Assembly: GCA_020445405.1 (NCBI GenBank)
Contig: JAGRGQ010000003.1
Span: forward strand, 1-64,000
DNA length: 64,000 bases
Reading direction: 5' to 3'
From: Gammaproteobacteria bacterium
GTDB taxonomy: Bacteria > Pseudomonadota > Gammaproteobacteria > Chromatiales > Chromatiaceae
Shown here: positions 42,678-52,600 of the stretch, piece by piece
How positions within the stretch are numbered: the first letter of the stretch is position 1
Layout of the letters: every line of letters begins with the position of its first letter
Translations under genes and position numbers: made by a program
Notes under the pieces: generated by a model
Seen by the model: only the letters and a program-made list of their open reading frames with translations
Databases searched by the model: none
Told to the model about the DNA's origin: nothing

Positions 42678-43319
42678 TCACCAGACTATCTTGCGCGCGT
42701 AAAACGCCTCGGCATGGCCGGCGTTGCACTCGACGCCGCGAAGACGCAGCAGCGCCAGAAACGCGTCCTCGCTGAACCAGTGGCGCGTCCGCTGGCTCGC
42801 ATAGGCATCCAGCACCTGTTTCACCTTGTGGCGGCAGAGCGATTCATCCAATGCGATGAACACGTTCGGTTGTCCGAGATCGCCGTCCCATTTGAGAATC
42901 TCATACTCGAGAATCTGCCGGTCGCGCCAGGTATTCCAGGTTAACTGCGATACCAGACGGTGGTCCTGGTGGCGGTCTCCACCGTGGTGGGTAAAGATCA
43001 GATCGGGTTCAAACTCCCGTTTGAGTGCCTCAAACCGCTGCTTCAGCTGCTCTCCCTGCCACGGCAGGAACGCATCCCTGAAGCTGTCTATCTCTACTTC
43101 AACCCTGTCCGCGCCGACCGTGAACAGGGCCGCCCCGGTGCGCGCCTCCCCGGCGCGTCCCGGGTCGGCCCCGCAAAACACGACCCAGCGAATCTGCACA
43201 GCCGGATTCATCTCGATCAGACGCATTATGCTGCCACCCGCACCTAGTTCGATGTCGTCCGGATGCGCGCCCAGACAGAGCAGACGACTGACCCGGCGCA
43301 TCTCCAGCAGAGAAATCAT
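42678..43319 (-). CDS. PIG-L family deacetylase
   Basis: A 213-residue PIG-L/LmbE-type Zn-dependent deacetylase. The Zn motif is in SRLLCLGAHPDDIELGAGGSI (AHPDDxE), and the second His is in HHGGDRHQDHRLVSQLTW. It may deacetylate an N-acetylated sugar in the polysaccharide. The frame is open to 43505, but the ATG at 43319 has GGGAGGTG about 9 nt upstream and comes 8 bp after the stop of the RmlC-like gene, so translation is probably coupled. It converges with the cytidylyltransferase gene. Confidence 0.9.
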   Translation of the reverse strand: MISLLEMRRVSRLLCLGAHPDDIELGAGGSIMRLIEMNPAVQIRWVVFCGADPGRAGEARTGAALFTVGADRVEVEIDSFRDAFLPWQGEQLKQRFEALKREFEPDLIFTHHGGDRHQDHRLVSQLTWNTWRDRQILEYEILKWDGDLGQPNVFIALDESLCRHKVKQVLDAYASQRTRHWFSEDAFLALLRLRGVECNAGHAEAFYARKIVW

Positions 43320-43326
43320 CTTCGCG

Positions 43327-43935
43327 TCACCTCCCAGGCTCTTTTCCGGTAGCACCGGAATAATCGGACTCCGCGCGGCCCGCAGCGACTCTGCTGCTAT
43401 AGGCGCGCCGATCGAAGTCGGGGTAGTCGCGGTCCCGCTCCGCGATACAGGCCACCGGCAGCGGCCACGGGATGCCGAATTCGGGATCATCGAAGCGCAC
43501 GCCATCCGACAGTTCGGGGCGATAGTAGTCGGACATCATGTAGACCACATCGCTGTCCGTCTCCAGTGTCTGGAACCCGTGCGCGAAACCGGGCGGCACA
43601 AAGAGCGCATTGTGCGTGCGGCTGTCCAGCTCGACCGCCATATGCCGGGTGAAGGTCGCCGAATCCGGCCGCAGGTCGACGATCACGTCGTGGACACGGC
43701 CGCGTTCACAGCGCACCAGCTTGGCTTCGGCGGAGGGAGGCCACTGAAAATGCAGGCCGCGCAGCGTACCGCAAACGGCGTTGTGCGATATGCTCACCTG
43801 CACGACATCCATCGTTATGCCACGCGCAGCGAACTCCTCGCGGCACCACAGCCTGGCGAAGAATCCGCGCGCGTCCTCCACCGGCTCGATATGGACGATA
43901 AATGACCCCGGGAGTTCGGTTGGCGTGAACCTCAA
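43327..43935 (-). CDS. dTDP-4-dehydrorhamnose 3,5-epimerase-like protein (RmlC/RfbC family)
   Basis: A 202-residue cupin epimerase. FFARLWCREEFAARGI, VQVSISHNAVCGTLRGLHFQWPPSAEAKLVRCERGRVHDVIVDLR and FVPPGFAHGFQTLE match RmlC, including the His of RGLHFQ and the Tyr-region (YMMSDYYRPELSDGV). In this context it more likely acts on a CDP- or other NDP-4-keto-sugar. The start overlaps the stop of the epimerase gene by 4 nt. It is about 15-20 residues longer than usual at the C-terminus. Confidence 0.88.
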   Translation of the reverse strand: MRFTPTELPGSFIVHIEPVEDARGFFARLWCREEFAARGITMDVVQVSISHNAVCGTLRGLHFQWPPSAEAKLVRCERGRVHDVIVDLRPDSATFTRHMAVELDSRTHNALFVPPGFAHGFQTLETDSDVVYMMSDYYRPELSDGVRFDDPEFGIPWPLPVACIAERDRDYPDFDRRAYSSRVAAGRAESDYSGATGKEPGR

Positions 43936-44969
43936 CGGACGCTCCAGTAGAGGTTCTCATCGAGCTGACCGGTGCGCTTTAGATAGTTCAACTGCTTCAG
44001 CCGGGTAAATGCCCGGAATTCATACAGACCGCCGGACATCTCGATGCGCTCGAACAGCCGCCGCAACTCCGCGGCGCCGTCCTGCGCCGTCCAGCGCGCG
44101 CTGAATCCCGGCAGGCGGGTCGCGATCTTTTCAAACGAGACACGATAGCTGCGATTGTCTCCGGAGGGCGGTCCCATTGTCACTTCGCAGTTCGGGAAAA
44201 CGGTTGCGATTATCCCGGCAATTTCGCGTATCCGGTAGTTCTCGCTGGTTGTGCCGACATTGAAAATCTCGCCGTTCACGCTGCTGGCCGGCGCCTCGAG
44301 CGCGCAGCGCATCGCCTCGCAGATATCCTCCACGTGTACGATCGGCCGCCACGGCGTGCCGTCGCTGATCATCGCGATTTTCCGTCGCGTCCAGGCAAGT
44401 GCGCACAGGTCGTTCAGCACGATATCGAAACGCATCCTGGGAGACGGTCCATAGGCGGTCGCATTGCGCAGAAAGACCACGCTGAAGCTGTCATCCGCCA
44501 TGGCCTTGAGGTCACGTTCGACCAGTGTTTTGCACTGCGCATAGGCGGTCTGGGGATTCACCGGAGAACGCTCATCGACCAGGTCGGCCGCCGCCGCGCC
44601 GTAAACGCTGCACGACGATGCATAGACAAAACGCGTCACGCCGGCCGCGCGCGCCGCCTGCGCGATGCGCACCGAACCTTTATGGTTGATTGCAAATGTA
44701 ATTTCCGGCCGTTGTTCGCCGAGCGGGTCGTTCGACAGTTCGGCCAGGTGGACCACCGCGTCAACGCCTTCGAAGTCGGACGCAGTCAGGGTTCTCAAGT
44801 CCTTATGGAGCGTGCGCGGCGATTCCGGCATGCCGGTCGGATCCAGATACAGCGTGCCGTCGCTGTAATAGCACGTATCCACCCCCACCACCCGATGGCC
44901 GTGCGCCGTCAGCCAGGACGCGAGGCGCATCCCGATATATCCCTCGGTACCGGTCACCAGCACATTCAT
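43932..44969 (-). CDS. NAD-dependent epimerase/dehydratase
   Basis: A 345-residue extended SDR. The NAD motif is VTGTEGYIGMRLASWL (GxxGxxG), then GVDTCYYSD, VVHLAELSNDPLGEQ, and the catalytic triad region VYASSCSVYG with Y-A-Q-C-K (YxxxK). RNATAYGPSPRMRFDIVLNDL and WRPIVHVEDICEAM are also typical. It is predicted to epimerise or reduce an NDP-4-keto sugar. The frame is open to 45077, but the ATG at 44969 with GGGGGA upstream starts exactly at the Rossmann motif. It follows the C-methyltransferase gene on the same strand; the frames do not overlap when the shorter start is used. Confidence 0.88.
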   Translation of the reverse strand: MNVLVTGTEGYIGMRLASWLTAHGHRVVGVDTCYYSDGTLYLDPTGMPESPRTLHKDLRTLTASDFEGVDAVVHLAELSNDPLGEQRPEITFAINHKGSVRIAQAARAAGVTRFVYASSCSVYGAAAADLVDERSPVNPQTAYAQCKTLVERDLKAMADDSFSVVFLRNATAYGPSPRMRFDIVLNDLCALAWTRRKIAMISDGTPWRPIVHVEDICEAMRCALEAPASSVNGEIFNVGTTSENYRIREIAGIIATVFPNCEVTMGPPSGDNRSYRVSFEKIATRLPGFSARWTAQDGAAELRRLFERIEMSGGLYEFRAFTRLKQLNYLKRTGQLDENLYWSVR

Positions 44970-45042
44970 TGTTCCGTTTCCCCCGCAAACCAGGGACCAG
45001 GCGGCATCAGCCTTGATCCGAACAGAGCCATTCCCGGCACCA

Positions 45043-46275
45043 TCACCAGACGCGCACTTCCGGAATAGGCACAACAAATCGGCCGCCCCATTCGCGAATC
45101 ACAGCCATCTGCCGCGAAATCTCGTCCGCCAGATTCCAGGGCAGTATCAGCAGGTAGTCCGGGCGGGTCTGGAGAATCCGATCCGGATGCAGTATCGGGA
45201 TATGCGTGCCGGGCGTGAACTGCCCCTGTTTGTACAGACTCCGGTCAACCGTGTAGTCGAGAAAATCGGTGCGGATACCGCAGTAATTCAGCAGCGTATT
45301 GCCCTTGCCGGGTGCGCCATAGCCGACGACGCGCCTGCCGCCGCGCTTGGCCTCGATCAGAAACTCGAGCAGTCTCCGCTTGGTCCCGCTCACCCTCTCC
45401 TGGAACAGGCTGTAGGTCTCCAGCCGGTCGAAGCCAAGCGCCGATTCACGGGTACGGAGCTCAATCACGCGTTCGGATACCGGGAGCGTGGCATTTTCCG
45501 CATGCCGTCCGTAAATCCGCAGCGAACCGCCGTGCGTGGAGAGCTCCTCGACGTCGAACAGCGTCAGGCCGTGACGCGCAAAAGCCTGTTCCACGACGAA
45601 GAATGAGAAGTATGAGAAATGCTCGTGGTAGATAGTGTCGAACTGGTTCTGCTGCATCAGGCGCAGCAGATGCGGAAACTCCATCGTGATGATACCGGTC
45701 GGCTTCAGCAGCGTTTTCATGCCGGCGATGAAATCGTTCAGGTCGGGAACGTGCGCGAGGACGTTGTTGCCGATAAGCAGGTCCGGCCTTCCCGGACGGC
45801 TGAGCAACTCGTGCGCGGCCGCACTGCCAAAGAAACGGACCTCTGTCGGTATACCGCGATCGATGGCGGCCTGGGCTACATTCGCTGCGGGCTCAACGCC
45901 AAAGCACGGAACCCGGCGATCGACAAAATGCTGCAGCAGATAACCGTCGTTGCTGGCAATCTCGATCACAAGCGAGTCCCGCCCCAGCTGGAAGCGCTCG
46001 ACCATCGCCTCGCAATAGCGCCTGGCGTGCTCGTTCCAGCTGTCCGAGTAGGAAGAGAAGTACGCGTACTCGCTGAAGATATGCTCAGGGGTGACGTACT
46101 GCAGCAGCTGCACCAGCAGGCAGTGTTCGCAGACATAGGCGTGCAACGGATAAAAAATCTCGGGTTGATTGAGTTGCGCTGCTGCAATGTAACTTTCGCA
46201 CAGCGGTGACATACCGAGATCAACGAAGGTGCGGCTGAGCGGCGCGCCGCAGTTTCGGCACTGCTGGTCGGTCAT
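45043..46275 (-). CDS. SAM-dependent sugar C-methyltransferase (TylCIII/NovU type)
   Basis: A 410-residue methyltransferase of the C-3/C-5 sugar C-methyltransferase family. The N-terminal Zn-binding domain has CRNCGAPLSRTFVDLGMSPLCESYI and YVCEHCLLVQL, so four Cys ligands are present. The central AdoMet domain has VIEIASNDGYLLQHFVDRRVPCFGVEPAANVA and YHEHFSYFSFFVVEQAF, where YHEHFSY is the catalytic family signature. The C-terminal third begins VVGYGAPGKGNTLLNYCGI. Together with the cytidylyltransferase, RmlC-like epimerase and NAD-dependent epimerase it suggests synthesis of a branched deoxysugar. The start follows a weak ribosome-binding site. Confidence 0.9.
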   Translation of the reverse strand: MTDQQCRNCGAPLSRTFVDLGMSPLCESYIAAAQLNQPEIFYPLHAYVCEHCLLVQLLQYVTPEHIFSEYAYFSSYSDSWNEHARRYCEAMVERFQLGRDSLVIEIASNDGYLLQHFVDRRVPCFGVEPAANVAQAAIDRGIPTEVRFFGSAAAHELLSRPGRPDLLIGNNVLAHVPDLNDFIAGMKTLLKPTGIITMEFPHLLRLMQQNQFDTIYHEHFSYFSFFVVEQAFARHGLTLFDVEELSTHGGSLRIYGRHAENATLPVSERVIELRTRESALGFDRLETYSLFQERVSGTKRRLLEFLIEAKRGGRRVVGYGAPGKGNTLLNYCGIRTDFLDYTVDRSLYKQGQFTPGTHIPILHPDRILQTRPDYLLILPWNLADEISRQMAVIREWGGRFVVPIPEVRVW

Positions 46276-46720
46276 CGCCGGAGCTGCAGTGGCGGCGTGT
46301 TCCAGCCGCCGTTGCAGGCTGAAGAAAAGGCAGGTCTAAGGCAGTGCGGCATCGATACGCTTCCCGGCGGGATTTCCCAAGGATGCACAGGATACTGTCA
46401 GGTTGTCAGGGGAAAGGCAACCGGTGATCCTGCCCGCCCGCGTGGACACGCCGTAGAGCGACGCGTTGCGCCGCAGAAGCCGGGCGACCGCAACATCCGC
46501 CTTCGCGCTGTACCGTGCGCAGGTTCATTACCCGACAACGGTGCGGAAAGCCACATTGACCAGGCTGTTTCACCGGTTTGAAGCATCCATGGACAAACCC
46601 GCAAAAGCGGGTTTATTCATCTGATCGAAATGGGGCATCCAGGTTAGGGTCTGTTAACACCATGCGGATATCCATCGTTGGCACTCAAATGCGCGCAGAC
46701 CGGCGACCCTTGACTCCCTG
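46276..46720. other. Intergenic region between the methyltransferase and the Nfn-like gene
   Basis: This 445-bp stretch has no supported gene. It carries a stem-loop terminator (46595-46614) for the minus-strand Nfn-like operon, and presumably the promoter of the methyltransferase gene near 46300-46400. A GGGTCTGTTAACA-like string near 46644 is noted but not called an insertion-sequence end. Confidence 0.5.
46595..46614 (-). terminator. Stem-loop terminator after the Nfn-like operon
   Basis: AAACCCGC-n4-GCGGGTTT is a perfect 8-bp inverted repeat with a 4-nt loop, about 105 bp after the stop of the Nfn-like gene. It reads with three T residues in either direction, so it could act bidirectionally. 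Confidence 0.65.
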
Positions 46721-49627
46721 CTACAGAAACCCATGGCTGCGCATGCTCTGCTCTTCCTGGCTCTTGTACTGCAAAAACCGGGGCAGGAATTTTTCCCAGT
46801 CAATGATGTGCGCATCCAGTTCGGGACCATCGATGCAGGCGTGCTTGCGCACCATCTTGCCGTCCAGCGTCACCGGCACCATACAGGCGCCGCACATACC
46901 GGTTGCGTCCACCATGATGGAGTTCAGACTGGCAACCGTGCGCACCGCATACGGCTTGGTCAGGTTGCTTACCGCGCTCATCATGATGGGCGGCCCGATT
47001 GCCACCACCTCTCCGATAATGCGCCCGGTCCCCTCCTTGGCCTTTTCCAGCATCTCCCTCAATGGGTCGGTGACAAATCCCTTGATGCCGAAGCTGCCGT
47101 CATTGGAGGTGTAGATGACATCCAGCAGTTCGGGATATTCGGCCTGCAACAGACCGATGCGTTGATCCTTTTCCGCCCAGAAGAGGTACTCCTGGCCGCG
47201 AAAGCCCGCGATCAGCGTAACGTGGTTGCCCATCCGGAGATGCTCGCGCATGATCGGATAGACCGGGGGCAGACCGACACCGCCGGCAGTAAAAACCACC
47301 GTCTCGCCCTGCTCGTAGCGGTGCAGCTCGCTGGGCATCCCGAGCGGTCCGGCGATACCGCTGAACGCCTCGCCGACCTGCATCCTGTTCATATAGACGG
47401 AGCTGCTTCCGAGCCCCTGGACGACCATCGTGATCGTGCCCTTCTCCTTATCCCAATCGGCCAGCGTCATCGGTACGAACTCACCCTTGTCCCAGGCCAG
47501 CACGCGCACAAACTGTCCCGCCTTCGACGTTTTCGCAATTTGGGGCGAATGGACAACGAATTCGACGATCTCCTTCGCCAGGTTCTTCTTTTCGAGAATG
47601 GTCTGAGGCGCCTGCGCAATCTTGGTGTAGCGTTCCGCGTTCTTCACCAGCTGTTTGATTTCGCTCGGCGTAAACGGAATCTGACCCATGATTTCACGCG
47701 CCGCCTCCTTGCCGTCGCCCGCCGCCTTGATCGCGGTGGAACCGCCGCGGGCCGCATCGCCGCCGGTGTATACGTCCTCGATCGAGGTCTCCTGGGTGCC
47801 GCTCCTGATCTCGATGGTGCCCCACTTCGAGGTCTTCAGATTCGGCTCGGAATCCTTGATGATCGGATTGGAGGAGTTGCCGAGCGCCATAATCACCAGA
47901 TCCACCGGCATCGGCTCCTTGTTGCCGGTGGTTACCGGACGCCGTCGTCCCGACTTGTCGGGTTCGCCCAGCTCCATCACATCCAGCACTGCGCTGGTTA
48001 CGAAGTGCGTTTTTTCGTTACCGACAAATTCGCAGGGCGCCCGCAGCACCTTCAGCTGGATCCCCTCCTCCAGCGCGTGGTGCAGTTCCTCGACCCTGAC
48101 CGGCATCTCGGCCTGGGTCCGGCGGTATACGATGGTGACGTTGCCACCCAGACGTCTGGCGGTGCGGGCGGCGTCCATGGCGGTATTGCCGCCGCCGATC
48201 ACCATCACCTCCCTACCCTTCGTCGGGGGCAGCGGTGTCTCGTAATCCGCTTTGTGGGCCTGCATCAGGTTGACGCGCGTGAGGTACTCGTTGGCGGAGA
48301 GTATTCCCAGCAGATGCTCGCCCGGAATGTTCATGAAGCGCGGCAGGCCGGCGCCGGTACCGACGAAGATCTTCCAGAATCCCGCCCGTTTTAATTCCGC
48401 CAGCGTCGCGGTCTTGCCGACCAGGAAGTTGGTAACGAACTGCCCGCCCATCAACTTTATCTTTTGGACCACGTCATCGATCAGGGTGTTGGGCAGGCGA
48501 AATTCGGGAATGCCGTAGCGGAGTACACCGCCCAGGGTATGAAAAGCCTCGAATACCGTGACCGGAAAACCCGCCTTGGTCAGCAGATAGGCGTTGATCA
48601 GACCGGCCGGCCCCGATCCCACCACCGCGATCGGCGGCTTGTCGGCGACAGCCCAGGGGCTGATCGCCGCCTTGCCCTGCTCGAACAGCGCGTAAGGGTT
48701 CAACAGCCGCTCGCTCTCCGGCAGATACCACTCCAGCTGCCCGATCTCTATCGGCCTCTCGTTGTGCGTGCAGACCCCCTGGCACTGGATCTCCTGGGGG
48801 CAGACGCGTCCGGTCACGTTGGGCAGCGGGTTGGCCTCCTTGATCAGCTGGAAAGCCTGCCGGAACTTGCCCTCGCCCATCAGATGCAGCAACTCCGGAA
48901 TATGGATCTTTACCGGGCAGCCACCCTCGTTCTCCCCGCCATCCATCCTGGGCAGTCCCAGCTCACAGGGACGATCGTCGCACTGCTTGTCCCGCAGCAC
49001 CTCGAGCCAGACGAACATCTCGACTTCGCGAAAGCTGTACCCGAGCCCCATGTAACCGAGGTAGCCCTGGTTGACCAGATCGAAATCCTGCGAGCGCTCC
49101 TCGGGAGGCCGGATGTAGGGCGGAATGTTGTTGGCGCCAGGCCAGCCTTCCGAGAGACCCTTGAACATCGGGTAGCGCTCGGAAAGATGCCTGGCAATGG
49201 CGCGGATAAACTTGCGCTTGAATTTGAGCGGAATGTTCCAGACGAAGCGCAGCAGCACGGTGCTCATGTCGTCCCCTCTGAGGAGGAGATCCCAGAACAT
49301 CCTGGTGAACCCTGCGCTCAACTCTTCCTGCTGAAATTCCCAGGCTATCGCACTGATGCCTTCGTCGATGAACATCTGCTGAAAGAAGCCCGGATTCCTG
49401 ACCAGGCGCTTCTGCAGCAGCGCGATCTGCTTTTGAAACAGCTCGACCGCATCGCTGTGTTCGAGCTGTTCCAGCTCGCGGTTGACATCTTCCATCCGGT
49501 GGCGGGTGGAGGCGATCTCCTCATTTGCCCGGTAGTAGCGGTTCAGGTCTTCCTTGTCATAGGGACAGTGCTCGGCGGCTTCGCCGGTTGACGCTTCCCG
49601 GGTACTGCTGTTGGTATGTTCTAGCAT
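46721..49627 (-). CDS. Fused NfnB-NfnA-like flavoprotein (NAD(P)H:ferredoxin oxidoreductase-like)
   Basis: A 968-residue cytoplasmic flavoprotein. The first 200 or so residues are helical and specific to this type. Next comes a dihydropyrimidine-dehydrogenase-like Fe-S region with GGCPVKIHIPELLHL and GRVCPQEIQCQGVCTHNERP. A GltD/NfnB-like FAD and NAD(P) unit follows (IAVVGSGPAGLINAYLL; VMVIGGGNTAMDAARTARRLG). The last 300 residues are NfnA/PyrK-like: an FAD domain, and a 2Fe-2S motif in VDATGMCGACMVP with a further Cys in HACIDGPELDAHIIDW. In two-subunit Nfn enzymes, electrons from ferredoxin and NADH are combined to reduce NADP+. Here both subunits sit in one chain, in B-A order. It starts 36 bp after the 2-oxoacid oxidoreductase gene, on the same strand, and probably receives its electrons. 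Confidence 0.9.
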   Translation of the reverse strand: MLEHTNSSTREASTGEAAEHCPYDKEDLNRYYRANEEIASTRHRMEDVNRELEQLEHSDAVELFQKQIALLQKRLVRNPGFFQQMFIDEGISAIAWEFQQEELSAGFTRMFWDLLLRGDDMSTVLLRFVWNIPLKFKRKFIRAIARHLSERYPMFKGLSEGWPGANNIPPYIRPPEERSQDFDLVNQGYLGYMGLGYSFREVEMFVWLEVLRDKQCDDRPCELGLPRMDGGENEGGCPVKIHIPELLHLMGEGKFRQAFQLIKEANPLPNVTGRVCPQEIQCQGVCTHNERPIEIGQLEWYLPESERLLNPYALFEQGKAAISPWAVADKPPIAVVGSGPAGLINAYLLTKAGFPVTVFEAFHTLGGVLRYGIPEFRLPNTLIDDVVQKIKLMGGQFVTNFLVGKTATLAELKRAGFWKIFVGTGAGLPRFMNIPGEHLLGILSANEYLTRVNLMQAHKADYETPLPPTKGREVMVIGGGNTAMDAARTARRLGGNVTIVYRRTQAEMPVRVEELHHALEEGIQLKVLRAPCEFVGNEKTHFVTSAVLDVMELGEPDKSGRRRPVTTGNKEPMPVDLVIMALGNSSNPIIKDSEPNLKTSKWGTIEIRSGTQETSIEDVYTGGDAARGGSTAIKAAGDGKEAAREIMGQIPFTPSEIKQLVKNAERYTKIAQAPQTILEKKNLAKEIVEFVVHSPQIAKTSKAGQFVRVLAWDKGEFVPMTLADWDKEKGTITMVVQGLGSSSVYMNRMQVGEAFSGIAGPLGMPSELHRYEQGETVVFTAGGVGLPPVYPIMREHLRMGNHVTLIAGFRGQEYLFWAEKDQRIGLLQAEYPELLDVIYTSNDGSFGIKGFVTDPLREMLEKAKEGTGRIIGEVVAIGPPIMMSAVSNLTKPYAVRTVASLNSIMVDATGMCGACMVPVTLDGKMVRKHACIDGPELDAHIIDWEKFLPRFLQYKSQEEQSMRSHGFL

Positions 49628-49662
49628 GGCGTCACCTTAAGGTTCTGTGGTTCGCTCGAAAA

Positions 49663-52600
49663 CTACTGCGGTTGACTGAACTGGATGATCTCCGCATCGC
49701 AGTCATCGGCAATGCGCGCTGCTTTGGCGATAAGTTCGGGGGTAAGCTCAATCTTCTCCAGAGCGCCGGGAATGACCCGACTCACCTCCAGTGCTTTCCC
49801 GTCCACTACGATCGTGGTCTTCTCGAACAGTTCACTCAGGTCCTGGTAGCAGGTTTTGCAATTGGTGCATTTGGCCATATCGTCTTCTGCGATTCTCACC
49901 AGAGGCTGCTTCTGGCCGGCGGCGGGTGCCGCATTCGCCTGCGCCGCGCCGCTCTGCCTCTCCGCGCGCGGCATGGGCAGCGGGGTCTCGGTCATACCGC
50001 CGCCGCCACCCAGGGGCGCGCTGGATGCGGTGGCGAGCTCCGACATGCCTCTGGCGATAGCGTCGATCGAACTCTCCCGCTCCTGATTCGACCGCTGATA
50101 TTTCTCCCGCCACTGTTCGACCTCATCCAGATGCTCCTGGTTCATTCTGTCGATGTGCAATCCACTCAAATACTCCAGCATGCGCCAGTTTCTGCGGCGC
50201 TCCTCGGTAAGGTCGACGATGGCCGGGGAGACAGCCAGCCGGATCAGCCGCATCTGATCGTCGGTGGACCAGATAAAGGGCGCTATGCCGTAGCGCTCCT
50301 GTTCGCTGAGTTCGATGTATTCATGCACCGGCATGCTTTTCGCCGCGCCGTTCAGTGCACTGTAGTGCTTCTTGAAGCGGCCCTCGTGAAGGCCGAAGTC
50401 CGCCGGCGTGAACGGAATCTCCTTCAACTTGGTACTGCCGTCTTCATCGACATACTGGATGGTGGACATGGTCCAGTCCTTGCCGATGTCCGGGTTGCCG
50501 TCCAGCGAGAAGCGCTCCGCCAGCGTCGCGCCTTTACGGGGATCGTGAACGAACAGCGGATACATGCGGCTCTCCACCGCGAGCCGCGCCCTGCGGTTGC
50601 CGGCGTCGTCCGCAATGCCGTGCTCGGACATGCAGCTGGTATAGGTGTCGAGCAGCGCCGGCGACGCGTTGTAGTTCAGGAACTCCATCAGGTTTTTCAT
50701 GAAATGGCCCTGAAATGCCGATGCCGTCTGCACCACCAGCACGTTGGGGTGAAACGCAGCGATCAACCCCAGCTCTTTGCGGTCCTCCTGCTTGCCGATG
50801 TGCGCTATGCCGAAACGGGTAAGATCGGAATCCTGCGCGGTAAAGCTCGAAGTCGAGGCCTGCCCGCCGGTATTGGAGTAGGCACCGGTGTTGAGTACCA
50901 CCACCTTGATCGGCGTATTGGTGATCAGCAGGCGCGACAGGGCACCGAAACCGATGTCGTAAGTCGCACCGTCCCCGCCCATACTGACGACTGCGGGCAG
51001 CAGCGCCAGCTCTTCCTCGGAGAACTGGCTCCAGTGGAAGTATCTGAAAAAGTTGTCGTGCACATCCGGATTGTAATGGTCCTCCAGGTCCAGTCTGGCG
51101 GAGCGGATAGCCCGAAACTCTTCCACCGCATCGGCGCTGATGCCTTCGAATATGCCCTTTGCCACGGGCGCCGAATCCTGGAACAGACTGTTGACCCAGG
51201 GATCCGAGAACGCGTTGAAGGGGAAGGTCGAGGCATACACGCTGCTGCAACCGGTGGCATTTGCGAAAGTGGCGCTGGAAGGTCCGCGGCCGGTGGGACC
51301 GCTCTCCAGATTGTAGAGCCGCCGTTCGATGATCTTCACCGCCTCCTCCATGCGGTTCAATCGTCCCGGATCATGGTCATCGTACTCCACGGTTTCCATC
51401 TTGGCGGTCAACTGCCTGCTCAGATCCTCGAGTTCGTGGATGTGCTGTCTGTTCCTTTCGCGATGGATCGCCCGATTGGTCGCGGTCAGCAGGCGGATCG
51501 CCGTCACCTCACCGCAGCCGCGACAGCCGCCGTGCCCACCGGTCATGCTGTAGTAGTTGTCGTGATCCAGGATCAGCCGCTTCGTTTCACCGCCCGGCTG
51601 GGTGGCGTTGTTGAAGAAACGGGGGGCCGTGTTGGGCAGATTGCTGAGGAAAGTGAACGTCTGTTTCAGCGACGCAAGCACCTCAGCGTCCTGCTTCTGC
51701 TCCTCCAGCGCGCCGGGACCGCACACGTCGACGCACTCCAGGCAGCCACTGCACTTCCAGGGATCTATGGTGGCGGAATAGAGCCCGCCGTTGCCGGGCG
51801 TGGCCTTCTCCATGACATCGAAGAAAGGCCTTGTTCTGGCGACGGAAAATCCGGAGAGCACTTCAATCATCCCGTTGAAGGCGCGCGTCAAAGTTGGATT
51901 GTCCAGCGCCATCTCCGCGAGTGTCTCGGCCGCAACCTGATGAAACGCTTTATCGCTCTTGCTCGGCAGATTCCGATAACGGTCGCGGATCGACTTGGTC
52001 ATCGGAAACACCTGACTGGACATCATCGATTTCATCTGGTCAGTGGCATCCACCCGCTGTATCGCGGTAAGCAGCAGATCGTGGATCTCATGCACGCTGT
52101 TGGGTATGGCCGCATCCGGGCAGACCAGCGCGCACTCCATGCAGCCGGTGCAGAGGCTGGCGATGTATTTGGGCACCGAGAGCCGGAACAGACCTTTGTC
52201 TTTCCATGCCGCACTGCCCACTGGCATGAACAGACCGGCCCCGGGGATCACCGGTGCCTCGCTGATCGTTCCATCCTTGAATCGGTCCAGCACCACCTCC
52301 TGGAAATAGTCCTGATCGAACAGACCGGTACTCTGGGAACCGCCGGCTATTCTCTGCATGGAAGCGGAAATGGCGATGCCGGAATCATTGCTCGCGGCGG
52401 GCAGACTCTCGGCTTCCAGAAACGCGGCTTCAGCGTAGTCCACCCGCTGCGTCGATTCGAGACCATCCCGGATCACTGCCATGTTGCTGTCGACCACCTC
52501 GCTGCCTTTGGCACCGAACTTCTTGCTGATCTGCTGTTGAATCTTGGCCAACACCGCCTCTGCCGAGGTGCCGGCGACAACCTTGTCCACGTGTCCGCAG

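Noticed and set aside
46640..46660. Possible insertion-sequence end (GGGTCTGTTAACA-like)
   Set aside because: A single short match with no partner repeat or transposase in the window.
46733..48394. Plus-strand frame of 553 codons opposite the Nfn-like gene
   Set aside because: Antisense shadow of a gene with clear FAD, NAD(P) and Fe-S motifs; no recognisable domain of its own.
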